Position numbers and translations under genes: made by a program
In this document: positions 50,401 through 59,718 of the stretch, one piece after another
Layout of the letters: the number at the start of each line of letters is the position of its first letter
How positions within the stretch are numbered: the stretch's first letter is position 1
Assembly (NCBI GenBank): GCA_028829895.1
Contig: CM054181.1
Span: 35,078,259-35,142,258 of the forward strand
Direction of reading: 5' to 3'
Length of the DNA: 64,000 nt
Origin: Sinotaia quadrata
Taxonomy: Eukaryota; Mollusca; Gastropoda; Architaenioglossa; Viviparidae
Notes under the pieces: model-generated
Database searches by the model: none
Told to the model about the DNA's origin: nothing
What the model saw: only the letters and a program-made list of their open reading frames with translations

Positions 50401-51815
50401 TGCGGTGAGTTTTCCATAACTGCCGCTTTGACTGTTCCTTCTACAAAGTCTGAAACAATCGAGACTTCAGCTACTGGTAAAATGTCTTGTTCGCCGTTTG
50501 CAAAGGTGACAGAGATTGTCTCCCCTGTGTAGTCGGTACGGTTAACTAATGATGCATTTACAATAGCGTCTAGCTCACACCCTGTATCAAGCAAAGCGAT
50601 TGTGTCGTGACCGTTTGCCTGTACTGGTGTTCGATTCGACTTTTCTGTTTTAGGTGTATGACTTTCTACTGCGTAAACTTTAGCTGTTTTCTTTTCAGGA
50701 CATGTTCGTGAAAAATGGCCACTATCACCACAAGTGTAACATGCAAGATTCTTTTTATCTTTCTGTTTGTCGGACTTGTTTTTAGTGTCGGGTTTAGATG
50801 TTTTATCATCACGCTCACTAGGTGCCTTCCCGTCATTTTTCTTATCCTTTCGAGTCTGCGGTTCATTCGGTCGAGACTTGTTGTTCGCGTGTGCGTTCGA
50901 GAATTGAGAATGTGCGTCATCAAAGCGATCGGCGGCGTTGCCTATCTCCTCTAGCGTAGATTTTTCCCTTATTGCTAAGTGAATCAGTAGATCTGATTTG
51001 TACGACCCGAGAATGTGGTCTTTTATCATTTCATCCCTAAGACCTGCGTACGTCTGTGGAGTTTCGGCTAGATCTATCCATCTTTGGAACAAGTCAGCTA
51101 CGCGTCGTATGTACTGTGCGTGCGTCTCTGAACTGGCTTTAGTGGCCTGTTTAAACTTACGTCGGTATGTATCTGCTGTGAGTTTGTAACGTTTCAATAA
51201 TGCGGCCTTGACTGTGTCGTAATTATCTGACTCAGAATCGCTAAGCTTATTGAACTCGTTTTTCGCACTGCCCTGCAATAACCCCGATAAATTTATCGCC
51301 CAATGTTCCGCTGGAATGTTTGTTGCTCTGGCTAACTTTTCAAACGTTTTTAAATACGCGTCTATTTGATCTTTGTTCTCATCAAATGGGACCATATTTA
51401 TCTTTGGAATGATGTTTTCAATTCTACTGTGATTATTTCCATCGCTAGAACGCGAATCACCACTGCTTCTGCGGTCACGGTTTGGATTGGTAACTTCTAG
51501 TTTCTTTACTTCCCATTCTAACCGTTTTATTTCCGCGTCTGCGGCGATGCGTTTGGCTTCCGTGTCTGCATTGGCTGCTATGCGTTTAGCCTCAGTTTCA
51601 GCTTCTAACCTTTTAGCTTCGGCTAGTCTATCAGCTTCTAATTTTTTGGCTTCGCGGGCAGCTAACCGTTCTTCCCTTTCTATCTCTTGTCTCTCCTTTT
51701 CTGCTTTTTCCGCTTTCTCTAGCTCAGTTTTAATGTAGCTAGTCAGTTCGTCACCCTGATATCCTATCATGATACCGGTTTCTTTCAGGTCTTCGATAAC
51801 CTGTTTGCGATCCAT
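47478..51815 (-). CDS. Gag-Pol polyprotein, order gag-PR-IN-RT-RNase H (1,445 aa)
   Basis: One uninterrupted frame; no frameshift or stop separates gag and pol. Residues about 30-108 form a highly charged coiled coil (repeated EAKRI/EAKRL). About 195-305 is a capsid region whose pattern (YRRKFKQA, YIRRVADLFQRWID, LRDEMIKDHIL, STLEEI) resembles the SCAN domain. A CX2CX4HX4C knuckle is at C359, C362, H367 and C372. Protease has LLDTGC at 408-413 (catalytic D410) and ILGCKY at 475-480. Integrase follows with H597/H604/C634/C637 zinc ligands, a D667, D727, E763 triad (DD35E spacing) and a GPF motif near 904. Reverse transcriptase (about 1029-1240) has the FMDD active site at 1180-1183. RNase H has D1331, E1372, D1397 and D1440. 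It is noticeably less AT-rich than the flanks. The start codon is the first ATG, about 0.6 kb inside the 5' LTR. Every catalytic residue looked for is present. Confidence 0.96.
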   Translation of the reverse strand: MDRKQVIEDLKETGIMIGYQGDELTSYIKTELEKAEKAEKERQEIEREERLAAREAKKLEADRLAEAKRLEAETEAKRIAANADTEAKRIAADAEIKRLEWEVKKLEVTNPNRDRRSSGDSRSSDGNNHSRIENIIPKINMVPFDENKDQIDAYLKTFEKLARATNIPAEHWAINLSGLLQGSAKNEFNKLSDSESDNYDTVKAALLKRYKLTADTYRRKFKQATKASSETHAQYIRRVADLFQRWIDLAETPQTYAGLRDEMIKDHILGSYKSDLLIHLAIREKSTLEEIGNAADRFDDAHSQFSNAHANNKSRPNEPQTRKDKKNDGKAPSERDDKTSKPDTKNKSDKQKDKKNLACYTCGDSGHFSRTCPEKKTAKVYAVESHTPKTEKSNRTPVQANGHDTIALLDTGCELDAIVNASLVNRTDYTGETISVTFANGEQDILPVAEVSIVSDFVEGTVKAAVMENSPHDVILGCKYVLPCKKQTSIEPPLVNAVTRAASSKDKSVTAPMSAAPAVDKATVSEIKILQAEDETLDKLRRQAVPVSDVNTDDSNKKACIILKKGLLYRYSKVGDEFRKQLVVPQTKRNDVLRLGHESLFGAHMGVQKTTSRITSEFYWPDITADIRRFVLSCDTCQRTQSKNSIRPAPLGEPELISEPYKRVALDLIGPIIPTSTRGNRYVLTTIDYATRFADAVPLKNIDTETVAEALFGLWSRVGIPTEILTDQGSQFIGNVMKEVNRLLSIKHLTCTPYHPQANGLIEKYNGTLKTALKKLATDKPKDWDRYIPALLFAYREVPQSSTGFSPFELLYGRTVRGPMMILKALWTDEKTDDEVKTTYTYVTDLRNRLETIGKIARENLTIAQSRQAEYYNKHTKPREFEVNDKVLLLLPEAHNKLQMKWKGPFVVTAKLGGLNYKVQTGKREKIFHVNLLKKYISREDQTTQADFVVATIVTEDEGETDCVTGTLPNCPLQTDETVKDVRVNEALTERQKKEVNELLNEFSSTLTDKPGLTDLIEFSLKLTDNKPIRLKPYPLPHAKIDDVRREIKTMLDLGVIEKTDSAYGSPIVLIKKRDNSFRFCVDYRKLNQVTEFCAEPLPDPDLIFTKLANAHYYTKIDLSRGFWQIKVKDTDRHILAFTTPVGNYTWKVMPFGVSNAPSIFSKMMRSLLEPLYGRGVENFMDDLILGTQTWEEHLTLLRDVLARLKQANLTARPTKCEIAQFSLDFLGHKLSHGTMSPSEAKIAQLKDTSQPLTKTQVRSFLGLANYYRKFVPDFSAIACPLTDLTRKNMPTKVVWTDACQNAFDTLKSRLTSDLVVKLPDLTKPFLLRTDASNTGLGAVLLQEHNDTKHPVAYASRKLTTTEQKYSTSEKECLAIVWAIKKFENYLYGKTFVIECDHQPLAFLGQAQFTNSRLMRWSLFLTQYDANIHYIKGSLNVGADYMSRA

Positions 51816-52433
51816 TTTACTGTCTTAGCGCGCTGGCTACAATGAAATGTCTCTCGTGAATTGTGTGTTTTAACCGTCGGCGATAACTCCGCTTATCCCG
51901 AAAATAACTTTTAGGCTACAACCTTACAAAAATTATTTAATTTACTCAGAACACCTTCCGAAATAAATTGCGCGTTAACTCTTACACGTTTCACCTGCTT
52001 GTCACAGTGTCCGCTGTTCCAAGACTTTCGTAATGTCACGGCTCCTACCATACAACATTACACATTATATCTAGCACCCTAAATATAATAGTCCGAAGTC
52101 TGTTACTACCGATAACTCTCCTAGCTGGCGGTATAACCTTCGACTCCTCACAATGAAGTACTCAGTAACACAATACTAAATAAATCATTCAATAGCTAAC
52201 ATGACATATTTAACTACGCTTAAATATATCAACATTAACTAACATGCACGCTACTCTGCAAAAGAATACATGCACATGTCACAACAAAAGCAAAGAAAAT
52301 CAGTGATACAAAAATCAAAAGAACAATTGGCAATTCTGTTCGTTCGTTCGTTTCTAGGTTATGATACGCCCTATGTATGAAAAATGTTATAATTTACAAT
52401 TTAATACATATCAATCCCGCGACGACCCACACT
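51816..52433 (-). other. 5' leader of the intact element
   Basis: 618 bp between the 5' LTR and the gag start. It includes the candidate primer-binding site and presumably packaging signals; no ORF of note. Confidence 0.7.
52411..52429 (-). promoter_or_regulatory. Candidate primer-binding site
   Basis: Four bases inside the 5' LTR boundary the element strand reads TGGGTCGTCGCGGGATTGA. It begins with TGG, as required to pair with a tRNA 3' CCA end, and is GC-rich like an acceptor stem. I could not assign the tRNA species. Confidence 0.5.
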
Positions 52434-53978
52434 TGTTACGTTTCCAGTATTTATTTAAAGACCCTGCTTAGAATAATTAAAAGACTTTAAATATAATTAA
52501 TTCTTCCTCTCATATTCTACGCAGACTGGTTGCTCAATTTATTATCTGACTAATTAAAAGTGCGTCTTGTAGTTCAGGCGACAAATTTACAGACTAATAA
52601 ACTGCGAACTTTTAGCTAGATTTGAAACAGTTAAATCCCTCTAAATTAATATGCACTCGTCATCAATCTTTCTGCTCATCCGCCCCCATTCAAATCTAAG
52701 AATTAATCTAATTGGTCTATTGTGCATAGAAATCAACTACTAAGAGGTATTAACAAGAAAATAAGATTTAATAAAGTTTAACAAATTAACAATAAATCGA
52801 ATGCAACGCGAATAGTCTTCACTCTGTCTTTACGCGCCTATGCCTGATTTTTGTCAATCTAAATTGCCAGAAAAGTGTTCCTTTGAGATCTGTACACTTG
52901 ATTTTGCACTTAGCTCTATTCTTGTATCCTTGGTCTCAACACTCAGTCATGCCGGTTCGTTCCCTCAGTCCCCCTTTAACGACACACGTGGTGCATAAGG
53001 AATGATGTCCCTTTGTTAGTGACTAGGAACTGGAATTTTTGCAGCATGGCCCTCAGAGTGGATTTCGACACGCTTATACCAATAAGCTAGTGCAGGTGAG
53101 GCATGGTGAAACATGAACCATGAGCCGACCTGTGGATGCAACGTGTTTGGATATACTTCTCAACCTAACAGGCCCTACTTAGGCATGGCTCAATTAAATG
53201 CGCTGAACAAAGAGTTCCGACCTCGCGTCGCTTACAATTAAATTTTAGAAAAATATAATCGTCTCACATGTGTTCCATTTAACAGTCATGACGTATGAAG
53301 CAATAAAATAGATACAACGTTAAATTAATGTTCATACAAAGAGGTAATTCAAACCGACAGAGCGCTTCACAATTTACAATTAAAATTACACGCAATAATT
53401 GAATTACATGAAGAATTCATATCGAGCGCAGCATTCTGGCTCTTAGTGAATTAACAATATAAATTAAAGTACAGAAATGGAAAAATGGTTACAATAAATT
53501 TATATTCCGTAACTTACAGGTTTTCAGCTATTTCTCTGAACCATGCTCAAGTGTATATGGAAATCATATAATACATAGCACAAATACATACTTAAACAAT
53601 ACATAGGCAAATACTATTAAATAAAATGATACCTTTGAGAGAAGTCGAAGGGTACCTTGATTCTCTATGGCGCCGGCTGCCTCTCACGACCCGAGTAAGC
53701 TGATGGAATTAGCTAAAATGTGCTCGAAGTGAGGGAGCGGAAGCGTGTAGGTACATATATAGAAAGGTGTATTGCGTATCACGTGACTGTTCGCAAGGCA
53801 TGTGGTTGGTTCGAGAACTGGACAATGGTCCTAAAGTTACATAACATCTTGACCTGTTCTAGAAGCACCTAGAAAAAGGAAGCTTTGAACAAAGGGCCAA
53901 GGGTTTCAAATATTCGAATTTGAAGTAAACAAGGCAATGTGGGTCATCAGGTCGGACATTTTTATCAGACTTGTGACA
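52434..53978 (-). repeat. 5' LTR of the intact element
   Basis: 1,545 bp. In element orientation it begins TGTCACAAGTCTGATAAA and ends CGTAACA. A TATA-like ATATATG lies about 220 bp from the start, implying a short U3 and a long R-U5. Contains short open stretches of no coding meaning. Confidence 0.97.
53752..53765 (-). promoter_or_regulatory. TATA-like element in the 5' LTR
   Basis: In element orientation the sequence is TTTCTATATATGTAC, the only clear TATA motif in the first quarter of the LTR. The diverged solo LTR keeps CTATAAATATGGG at the equivalent place, which supports a conserved promoter role. Confidence 0.55.
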
Positions 53979-53983
53979 ACTGC

Positions 53984-55200
53984 CAGCACCCAAGCCCTTA
54001 TCAGGGCGGGAAGAAACAAGCAAATAAAGAAGAGGAAACAAAAGAAAATGATGATGGAACGATGATGTATACATTGGTGAGGGATTCACACTTAGAGACT
54101 ACAAGAGAAAACATTGGTTTGGGAACAGGCCATTGGAAAGTCATTTCACCTTTGGACTACCAAATGACTAGTCCCGACGAAGACCTAAATTATTATTTTT
54201 TTTATTTTATAGGATTCAATGGTTAATCTATCAAAACAACAAACCAACAGATGTACCAGAATGATAGCATTTGGGAATTAAGACAGATTCTCCTGGAACA
54301 CTACAACCACCTCACTAAACCTACACTGACAGCAAAAACGAAATAGATCCAAACTTCACCCATCCCAACAAGTGACAAAGAAATCAACACCAACGTGATG
54401 TGGACAATTCCGCCAAAGAAGAAAAACAACTCTACGCAGACACTCAGAGACGAGAAAAATTAGGCTTTCACACAGACTGACAAACAACACGGATAGCAAA
54501 AAGAGCGAGACTCCAGTCACCAGAACAAAAGAAAAAGAAATCCATACTAAGACAGACGACAAGAAGCGGAAAGAAAAACCTCAAAATAGCCAACACGCAG
54601 ACAAAGACACCAGAAAGAAAAGGAAAAATACATTCAAACAGTTGACTGCCGAAAGGAGAAAGACAAAGAAACAGATATTGAGGCTTCCATCGTCGAACTC
54701 GAAAGAGTACTAGTGGCCCCTGTCCTCTCACTACTACCAGAGTCATCTCCAAGGGCTGCAACAACATCGACAACAACGACAACCACAGCAGACAGCCAAG
54801 AAGAAAAAACAGCAGAACAGAGCTCCGAAGCCAAAAGACGGCGCCCACCACAACACATAAGAAGACAACAATAGAATCAGCAGCAACAACCACAACAAGA
54901 ACGGAAACCGCAACAACAACAACAACGCCATCGCAACAACCACCGCCGACAACGACAATAATGGCAGCGGCACAGTGAGCAGCAGTCCATGCAGTGGGGA
55001 TATTCTAATCACCCCATTGCTGACATGATTCACCTGCTGCTTGACCTTTACTGGCCGCCAGCGTCCGGCTTCATACATCCCAACGGACACCGAGGACAAC
55101 AACGACGCCAGCGCAAACAGCAACAACACCACCAGTGATGAGGACAGGGGGTTGAAAACCCTGGGGGCATGCACACACTAGGTAAAGACTTGGTGCACTA
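53984..55200 (+). pseudogene. Unassigned coding-like region, A/C-rich, broken
   Basis: The sequence changes abruptly from AT-rich to A/C-rich and GC-richer. A + frame is open from the LTR junction to 54223 (PSPYQGGKKQANKEEETKEN, later ENIGLGTGHWKVISPLDYQM). Other + frames then give basic stretches (KNLKIANTQTKTPERKRKN), a Thr/Asn-rich segment and a terminal DRGLKTLGACTH before TAG at about 55180. Stops and frame changes break it, so it is a decayed gene or transposon ORF, perhaps a LINE ORF1 or other mobile-element protein. I recognise no domain. The Gmr1-like element inserted at its left end: the left flank carries a similar short block, CCTTATCAGGGC, at about 45672 as well as at 53998. Confidence 0.4.
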
Positions 55201-55929
55201 TAGCCTCGGTTCTGTAAGACACCCCCTCCCACCCTCTCAGGGTGACCCCTAACACTCTACACCAGAGGACACCCCATCACACTAATTTATTCCTGTGACC
55301 TATTTTCTATGACAAGCTGAATTTATATCCATACTGACTTGTACATGTATTACAGGAAAAATGTACGGTACACGAAGCAAACCAAATTGGCATAAACTAT
55401 CCAGAAGAATCAAGATATATTTTTAAAACAAGAAAAAAGAGTAATAAAAAATTGTGATTTTTTTTGGCAGTGACTTAAATCCTAGGAAACCTTGTGATTT
55501 TTTACCGTGGGATTTATTTTCCGCTTATCTACTACTATAGCGCCACAAGTCACAATGACTTTCAAATATCGTAAAAAGAAGCGCAGTTACACATTATTGC
55601 TAAAAACTTACACGAAACTATAGAAACAAAGTAAAAACAATCGGTACCCCCCCACCCACTGCAGTTGACTAGCACCACAACTCTCGATGACTGAACCTTA
55701 CCTTTAGAATACCCTCTGAATGCACACACTTTATATTGGCTTGAGACCCATGGACAGAGGAGAGCAAGATTTTAAATTCAGTTTTAAGGGCCTCATCTAA
55801 GGTATAATTTTACTACGATAAAACACCTATGATGATGCACTGTCCTAAAAGAAGCACAGTACAAATGACGCGAGCACACTCAGCAGAAAGGAGGTCACGT
55901 GTACTGACATGCGTACGATATTTCTCCTC

Positions 55930-55985
55930 GGCATCTAATTGGCCCGTCACTCAACCGGTGTCGGCTTTGTGGGGTATAAATCTAT
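55930..55985 (+). promoter_or_regulatory. Weak promoter-like segment
   Basis: ATTGGCCCGTCAC (inverted CCAAT) is followed about 40 bp later by GGGGTATAAATCTATAA (TATA). Spacing is reasonable, but no coding exon was found downstream, so it may be a relic of a mobile element. Confidence 0.2.
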
Positions 55986-57719
55986 AATGTCCTTCAACAA
56001 GTAAAATCGCCAAATGACAAGTATTTTTAATCTGTTGAATAATTTTCTCCCACCCACCCCAACTGAAATGTATGCTAACACAAAATTAATATCGATCTAA
56101 AGTAGTTTCGTAGGCCTACTTGAAAAAAAATCGAACACTCATTCACACCTAAAGTCAAACGGCGAGAATTTTGAGCACGGCAGCATGCAATGATCGTGTA
56201 TATAATAAACCTATACTGATAATATTATAACAGTGGTCGCACTTAGGCAAAGAATTTATGTAAAATTCAAACAAACCTACAATGCGCAAAATATTGTCAG
56301 GAAAGCATTTTCTTTTCAAGAAAGCATACAGCATATGTACTGTTCTACTGCAATGCAATTAGTATAAAATAATGTAAGTTTAATAGTGTAGTTTGCAAAG
56401 AACTCTAATAATATCCCTAACTACAACTCTCATACACAAAGAACTTTCATAGACTGTTTCAAGGTGGATATATAAACAATACGTGTCCTTACCCGGTCCT
56501 AGAGTAAATGACATGATAGTCAGTCAATATTTATTATGGTTTACATAGAGTGATTCCATAAATATATGAAAAAGTATTATTACATTTATTAGGGTTTACA
56601 TGAAGTAAAATGTGTGAGAATTTTACATCAAATAAAACAACCGTAACTGAATCACGGTATCAATAAAATATAAATCCAAAGAGAAAAAAAAATATTTTTC
56701 CTACTTCACCTAGGAAGAGCAATCAACAAAAGTAGTAAGAGATGAGGCAATGATTCTATATATGACTTGCAATAGATCTAAATAATATAGTAGTTCTATG
56801 TATGACGCAATAGATCTACACAAGACAGTGATTTGACTGAAACAGATCTAGACAAGATTCTGTGTCTAACAATAAAATATACGCACGTTATCTTAAGAAT
56901 GACATATCTCAAACAAGGGGGTTTTCCTTACAAGTATAGAAAAGAAATACTGGAATATTAGTGAACCTTTGAGAATTAATGAGATTGTATTTCTTTTCTG
57001 AGGTAAGCAATTAAAGAAATCAGTCCCTTAAGTGCGGTAGCTATCATGTAGTAATAGCTTGAAAGAATGCGCAACTCATTCACTGACGAATTTAAAAACA
57101 AAAATATTTACACCTTGGAACAGAGGCTTGTTGGTTGCATTACATCAGTAAAGTCAGCAGAAACGTGTGTTAACAGAAATTTGATCTAGGGCTAGGCAAT
57201 CACACAAATTTTGCAACGTCCTGGTTGTATAATGTGACTATGTATTAAGTGCCACACGCTCCTCTCAATACCCCATAGTTATAGGCATGTGTCGGGTCAC
57301 ATTGATGGTCTACACCAGACAGATATTTAGAAGGTTCACCCCCAGTCACACTCATTCATGTTTAGATAGGTTACGACAAGGGACAGAATGAATACAGCAT
57401 ATAATGTTGAAGGGATGAGGACACGCTGCTGGCCTCAACATTTGATAGTTTAGTACAGACCAGTTTGCGTCAGTAATGACAATGTTGGTCTGGGGCACGG
57501 TATTTTAGAGGTATGGGTGCCTACAGTGGTCTGTGTCTAATTTTGTTCAGATGGCCTACAGGAAGATACTTAATTGGAAAGTGTTTAATGTTCTCTTACA
57601 TCTCACAAGAGCGAATGAATTTACAATCTTTCATTTTGCCCTATATATATAGCTCTGGAGAACAAGACTTCAGTTTCTTTTATTATTCAAAAGACGCAAT
57701 CATATTTTCTAAACAATAT

Positions 57720-57871
57720 GTAGTTATGGAGAGCAAGATTTCAGCTTCTATTAGCGTGTCACAAGCCGAGTATTCATTTTGTCTTAAATTAATATGTAGT
57801 TATGGAGAGCAAGATTTCGGCTTCTATTAGCGTGTCACAAGCCGAGTATTCATTTTGTCTTAAATTAATAT
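57720..57871 (+). repeat. 76-bp tandem duplication
   Basis: GTAGTTATGGAGAGCAAGAT begins copies at 57720 and 57796 that differ at one base. A diverged third relative lies just upstream (about 57650-57719). A recent event. Confidence 0.95.
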
Positions 57872-58379
57872 GTATTTCTAGAGAAGAAGACTTAAGAAGC
57901 TACGCGTATGCTACTTTTCAAAAGGACAATGAATCAGTTTGCAAATTTAAACATTCTTATTTTTTTATACCAAGATTTGTGGAAGCATACTGTTATGCTG
58001 CAATGTGTGAATTTGAAGAGATACATCTTATGCGGAGATTTCGTTTTTTCTGTCTTCTTTTGATTGTAATAAGAAAATCGCATGTCCATTGTTTTTTTGT
58101 TTTTTTTATACCTGTGATGATATGCAGGGATTTAATTTCTTTTGTCTTTCTTTCTTGATTGTAGTGAGAAAGTATTCATTTGCATTGGGCCCTTCGCTGT
58201 GTTTGCCATTTAGAGAGAAGTTACTTTGTTTAGAATTAGGTTTATCATGGTAAGAGGGCCCCTTGCCTTTGAAGCTGGTCACTGCTGTTGCCTTTAACAA
58301 AATCAGAGATTGATCTTGCAACCCTCATTATCAACACACTGTTTTGCAATTAAAGACAGACCCTCGGACCACACACACA

Positions 58380-58990
58380 CACACACACATAGACATTACT
58401 AATAACTAACCCCACAGGTCATTATTCTACCTCCAAGATATGGACCAATACCCAGAGAGTTAGCAACAAGACTGACTACATGGACACACCAGCAAAAAAT
58501 GAGAGAAGACCAGTAGAAACTTTATGGCCATTAGGGGAGACAACTTCAATTTGGGCTGGGATAGAAGGTTAATAATAATAATAGGCAGAGGTCTCAGGAA
58601 AATCAAAGACGTCATTGAAGGAGTGGTTATAGGTCTGGTAAACTACATCTGGAATAACAGAAAAGATGAGCCGCTGATAGAAGCAGAAAAGATGAGAGGA
58701 TTATACCAACCTCCACAAACAGACAAAGAAACATGGAAGAAAACAACAAAAGAGGCATTAGCAAATACCTAGAGCCCAAAGCCTCTATTTAGCCAGTATG
58801 TGCGACAAGCTGATGCAACATGAATAAAACAATCAACATACAGATAGTTGAAAGAGGCAGGTTTGAAAGCAGAAACAGAAGCACACACTTAACAGCTCCA
58901 CAAGAACAAGCACTAAACACGAAGTCACACAAAACAAAAATCATGAAAATCTCAAATGATTCTGTGATGCCAGCGCCACCTAGTTAATGG
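58380..58990 (+). pseudogene. Unassigned coding-like region, A-rich
   Basis: A (CA)n run at about 58370-58389 precedes it. The + frame 58524-58772 (82 codons) reads LRKIKDVIEGVVIGLVNYIW and KETWKKTTKEALANT; an upstream frame has PPRYGPIPRELATRLTTWTH. Other frames are stop-rich. It resembles decayed protein-coding sequence, most likely mobile-element or captured foreign DNA, but no family can be named. It has the same A-rich sense-strand bias as 54-55.2 kb. Confidence 0.3.
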
Positions 58991-59589
58991 TTATTATTAA
59001 TTAGTAGTACCAGACTCAAATATACTAATCAATAAATGTATTATATTAGCTCTAATACTGACAACAGTCCTTCTATCCTTCAATCTCTATGCTAGACCCA
59101 TTCTTTGGACCTTTATTCTTCTAACACAGCAAAAGATAAATTAGCTGACATGCCTCATTTAGGCAATGTTATCTTTCCCTTTGATTAATTATGACTTATA
59201 ATACAGTTGATGCTGAGTTCTATGCTATTGAGCTGATGTCAAGGTACACAATTCAAGTGTGCTGAGTTATGTGGACCAGTCGGTAAGAACATTCAATGTT
59301 GATGTGTGAGTTGCCAGAGGGGCTTCTCCAATAACTACTGATGAAAGATAAGTGGACATCTGACAAGCTCAGATTAGAATTTGTGTTACAATCTGTATAA
59401 ACATTTAAAGACAGAATAAGTAGTCCTAATGACCTTTGTAGTGAATGTATTGATGTATGGATTCACTATTTTGTTAAATATTAAATTTGTATATTTTTGT
59501 TATCCAAATAACAGAAGTTGACTAATTTATTAGCAAGAGGAAGACCAAAAGGAATTGGGCTGGGGGCCAGAATATCTAAATGAGAGAAT

Positions 59590-59718
59590 TAATTAAGGAG
59601 ACTGAAGGGTGAGTCTGGCAACCAGTCTGTTGTCAGCATAGGTTTAACGTTAAAAATTAACAATCTTTAAATCCTCATGCTGAGACAGGATCTCTAAACA
59701 AACACTGGAAATGTAACA
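59590..59718 (+). mobile_element. 3' end relic of a related LTR
   Basis: GGCAACCAGTCTGTTG and later CTAAACAAACACTGGAAATG followed by TAACA reproduce, with divergence, the terminal ~130 bp of the solo LTR (GCAACCAGTCTGC... ACAAATACTGGAAACGTAACA), ending at 59718. The rest of the LTR was not traced upstream. Orientation is that of the solo LTR. Confidence 0.6.

Larger units (their letters stand above)
45706..53983 (-). mobile_element. Intact Gmr1-like LTR retrotransposon (8,268 bp) with ACTGC target duplication
   Basis: The element runs 45711-53978, flanked by ACTGC at 45706-45710 and 53979-53983. It is transcribed right to left: 5' LTR (52434-53978), candidate primer-binding site, leader of about 0.6 kb, one gag-pol ORF (51815-47478), 222 bp of 3' non-coding, polypurine tract and 3' LTR (45711-47255). 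Both LTRs are 1,545 bp, have TGT...ACA ends, and by eye differ at one base (46433 versus 53156). All parts needed for autonomous retrotransposition appear present. Integrase lies upstream of RT, which places it in the Gmr1-like branch of Ty3/gypsy (Metaviridae). No env-like third frame was seen. Confidence 0.97.
55201..58360. other. Intergenic stretch with possible promoter and tandem duplication
   Basis: Poly-C runs, a promoter-like segment at about 55930-55985 and a 76-bp tandem duplication at 57720-57871. Short open frames at 57513-58158 result partly from that duplication. No gene is supported. Confidence 0.5.

Noticed and set aside
47677..51738. Plus-strand ORFs inside the retrotransposon (up to 132 codons)
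   Set aside because: Shadows of the 1,445-codon minus-strand gag-pol frame.
45706..53983. Endogenous retrovirus with env
   Set aside because: Only gag-pol is present; the 222 bp after the stop leave no room for env, and the domain order fits a Gmr1-like retrotransposon.
54468..55174. Hydrophobic Leu/Val-rich minus-strand ORFs opposite the A/C-rich region
   Set aside because: Antisense of ACA/CAA-rich sequence automatically gives Leu/Val/Cys-rich open frames; the + strand looks more coding-like.
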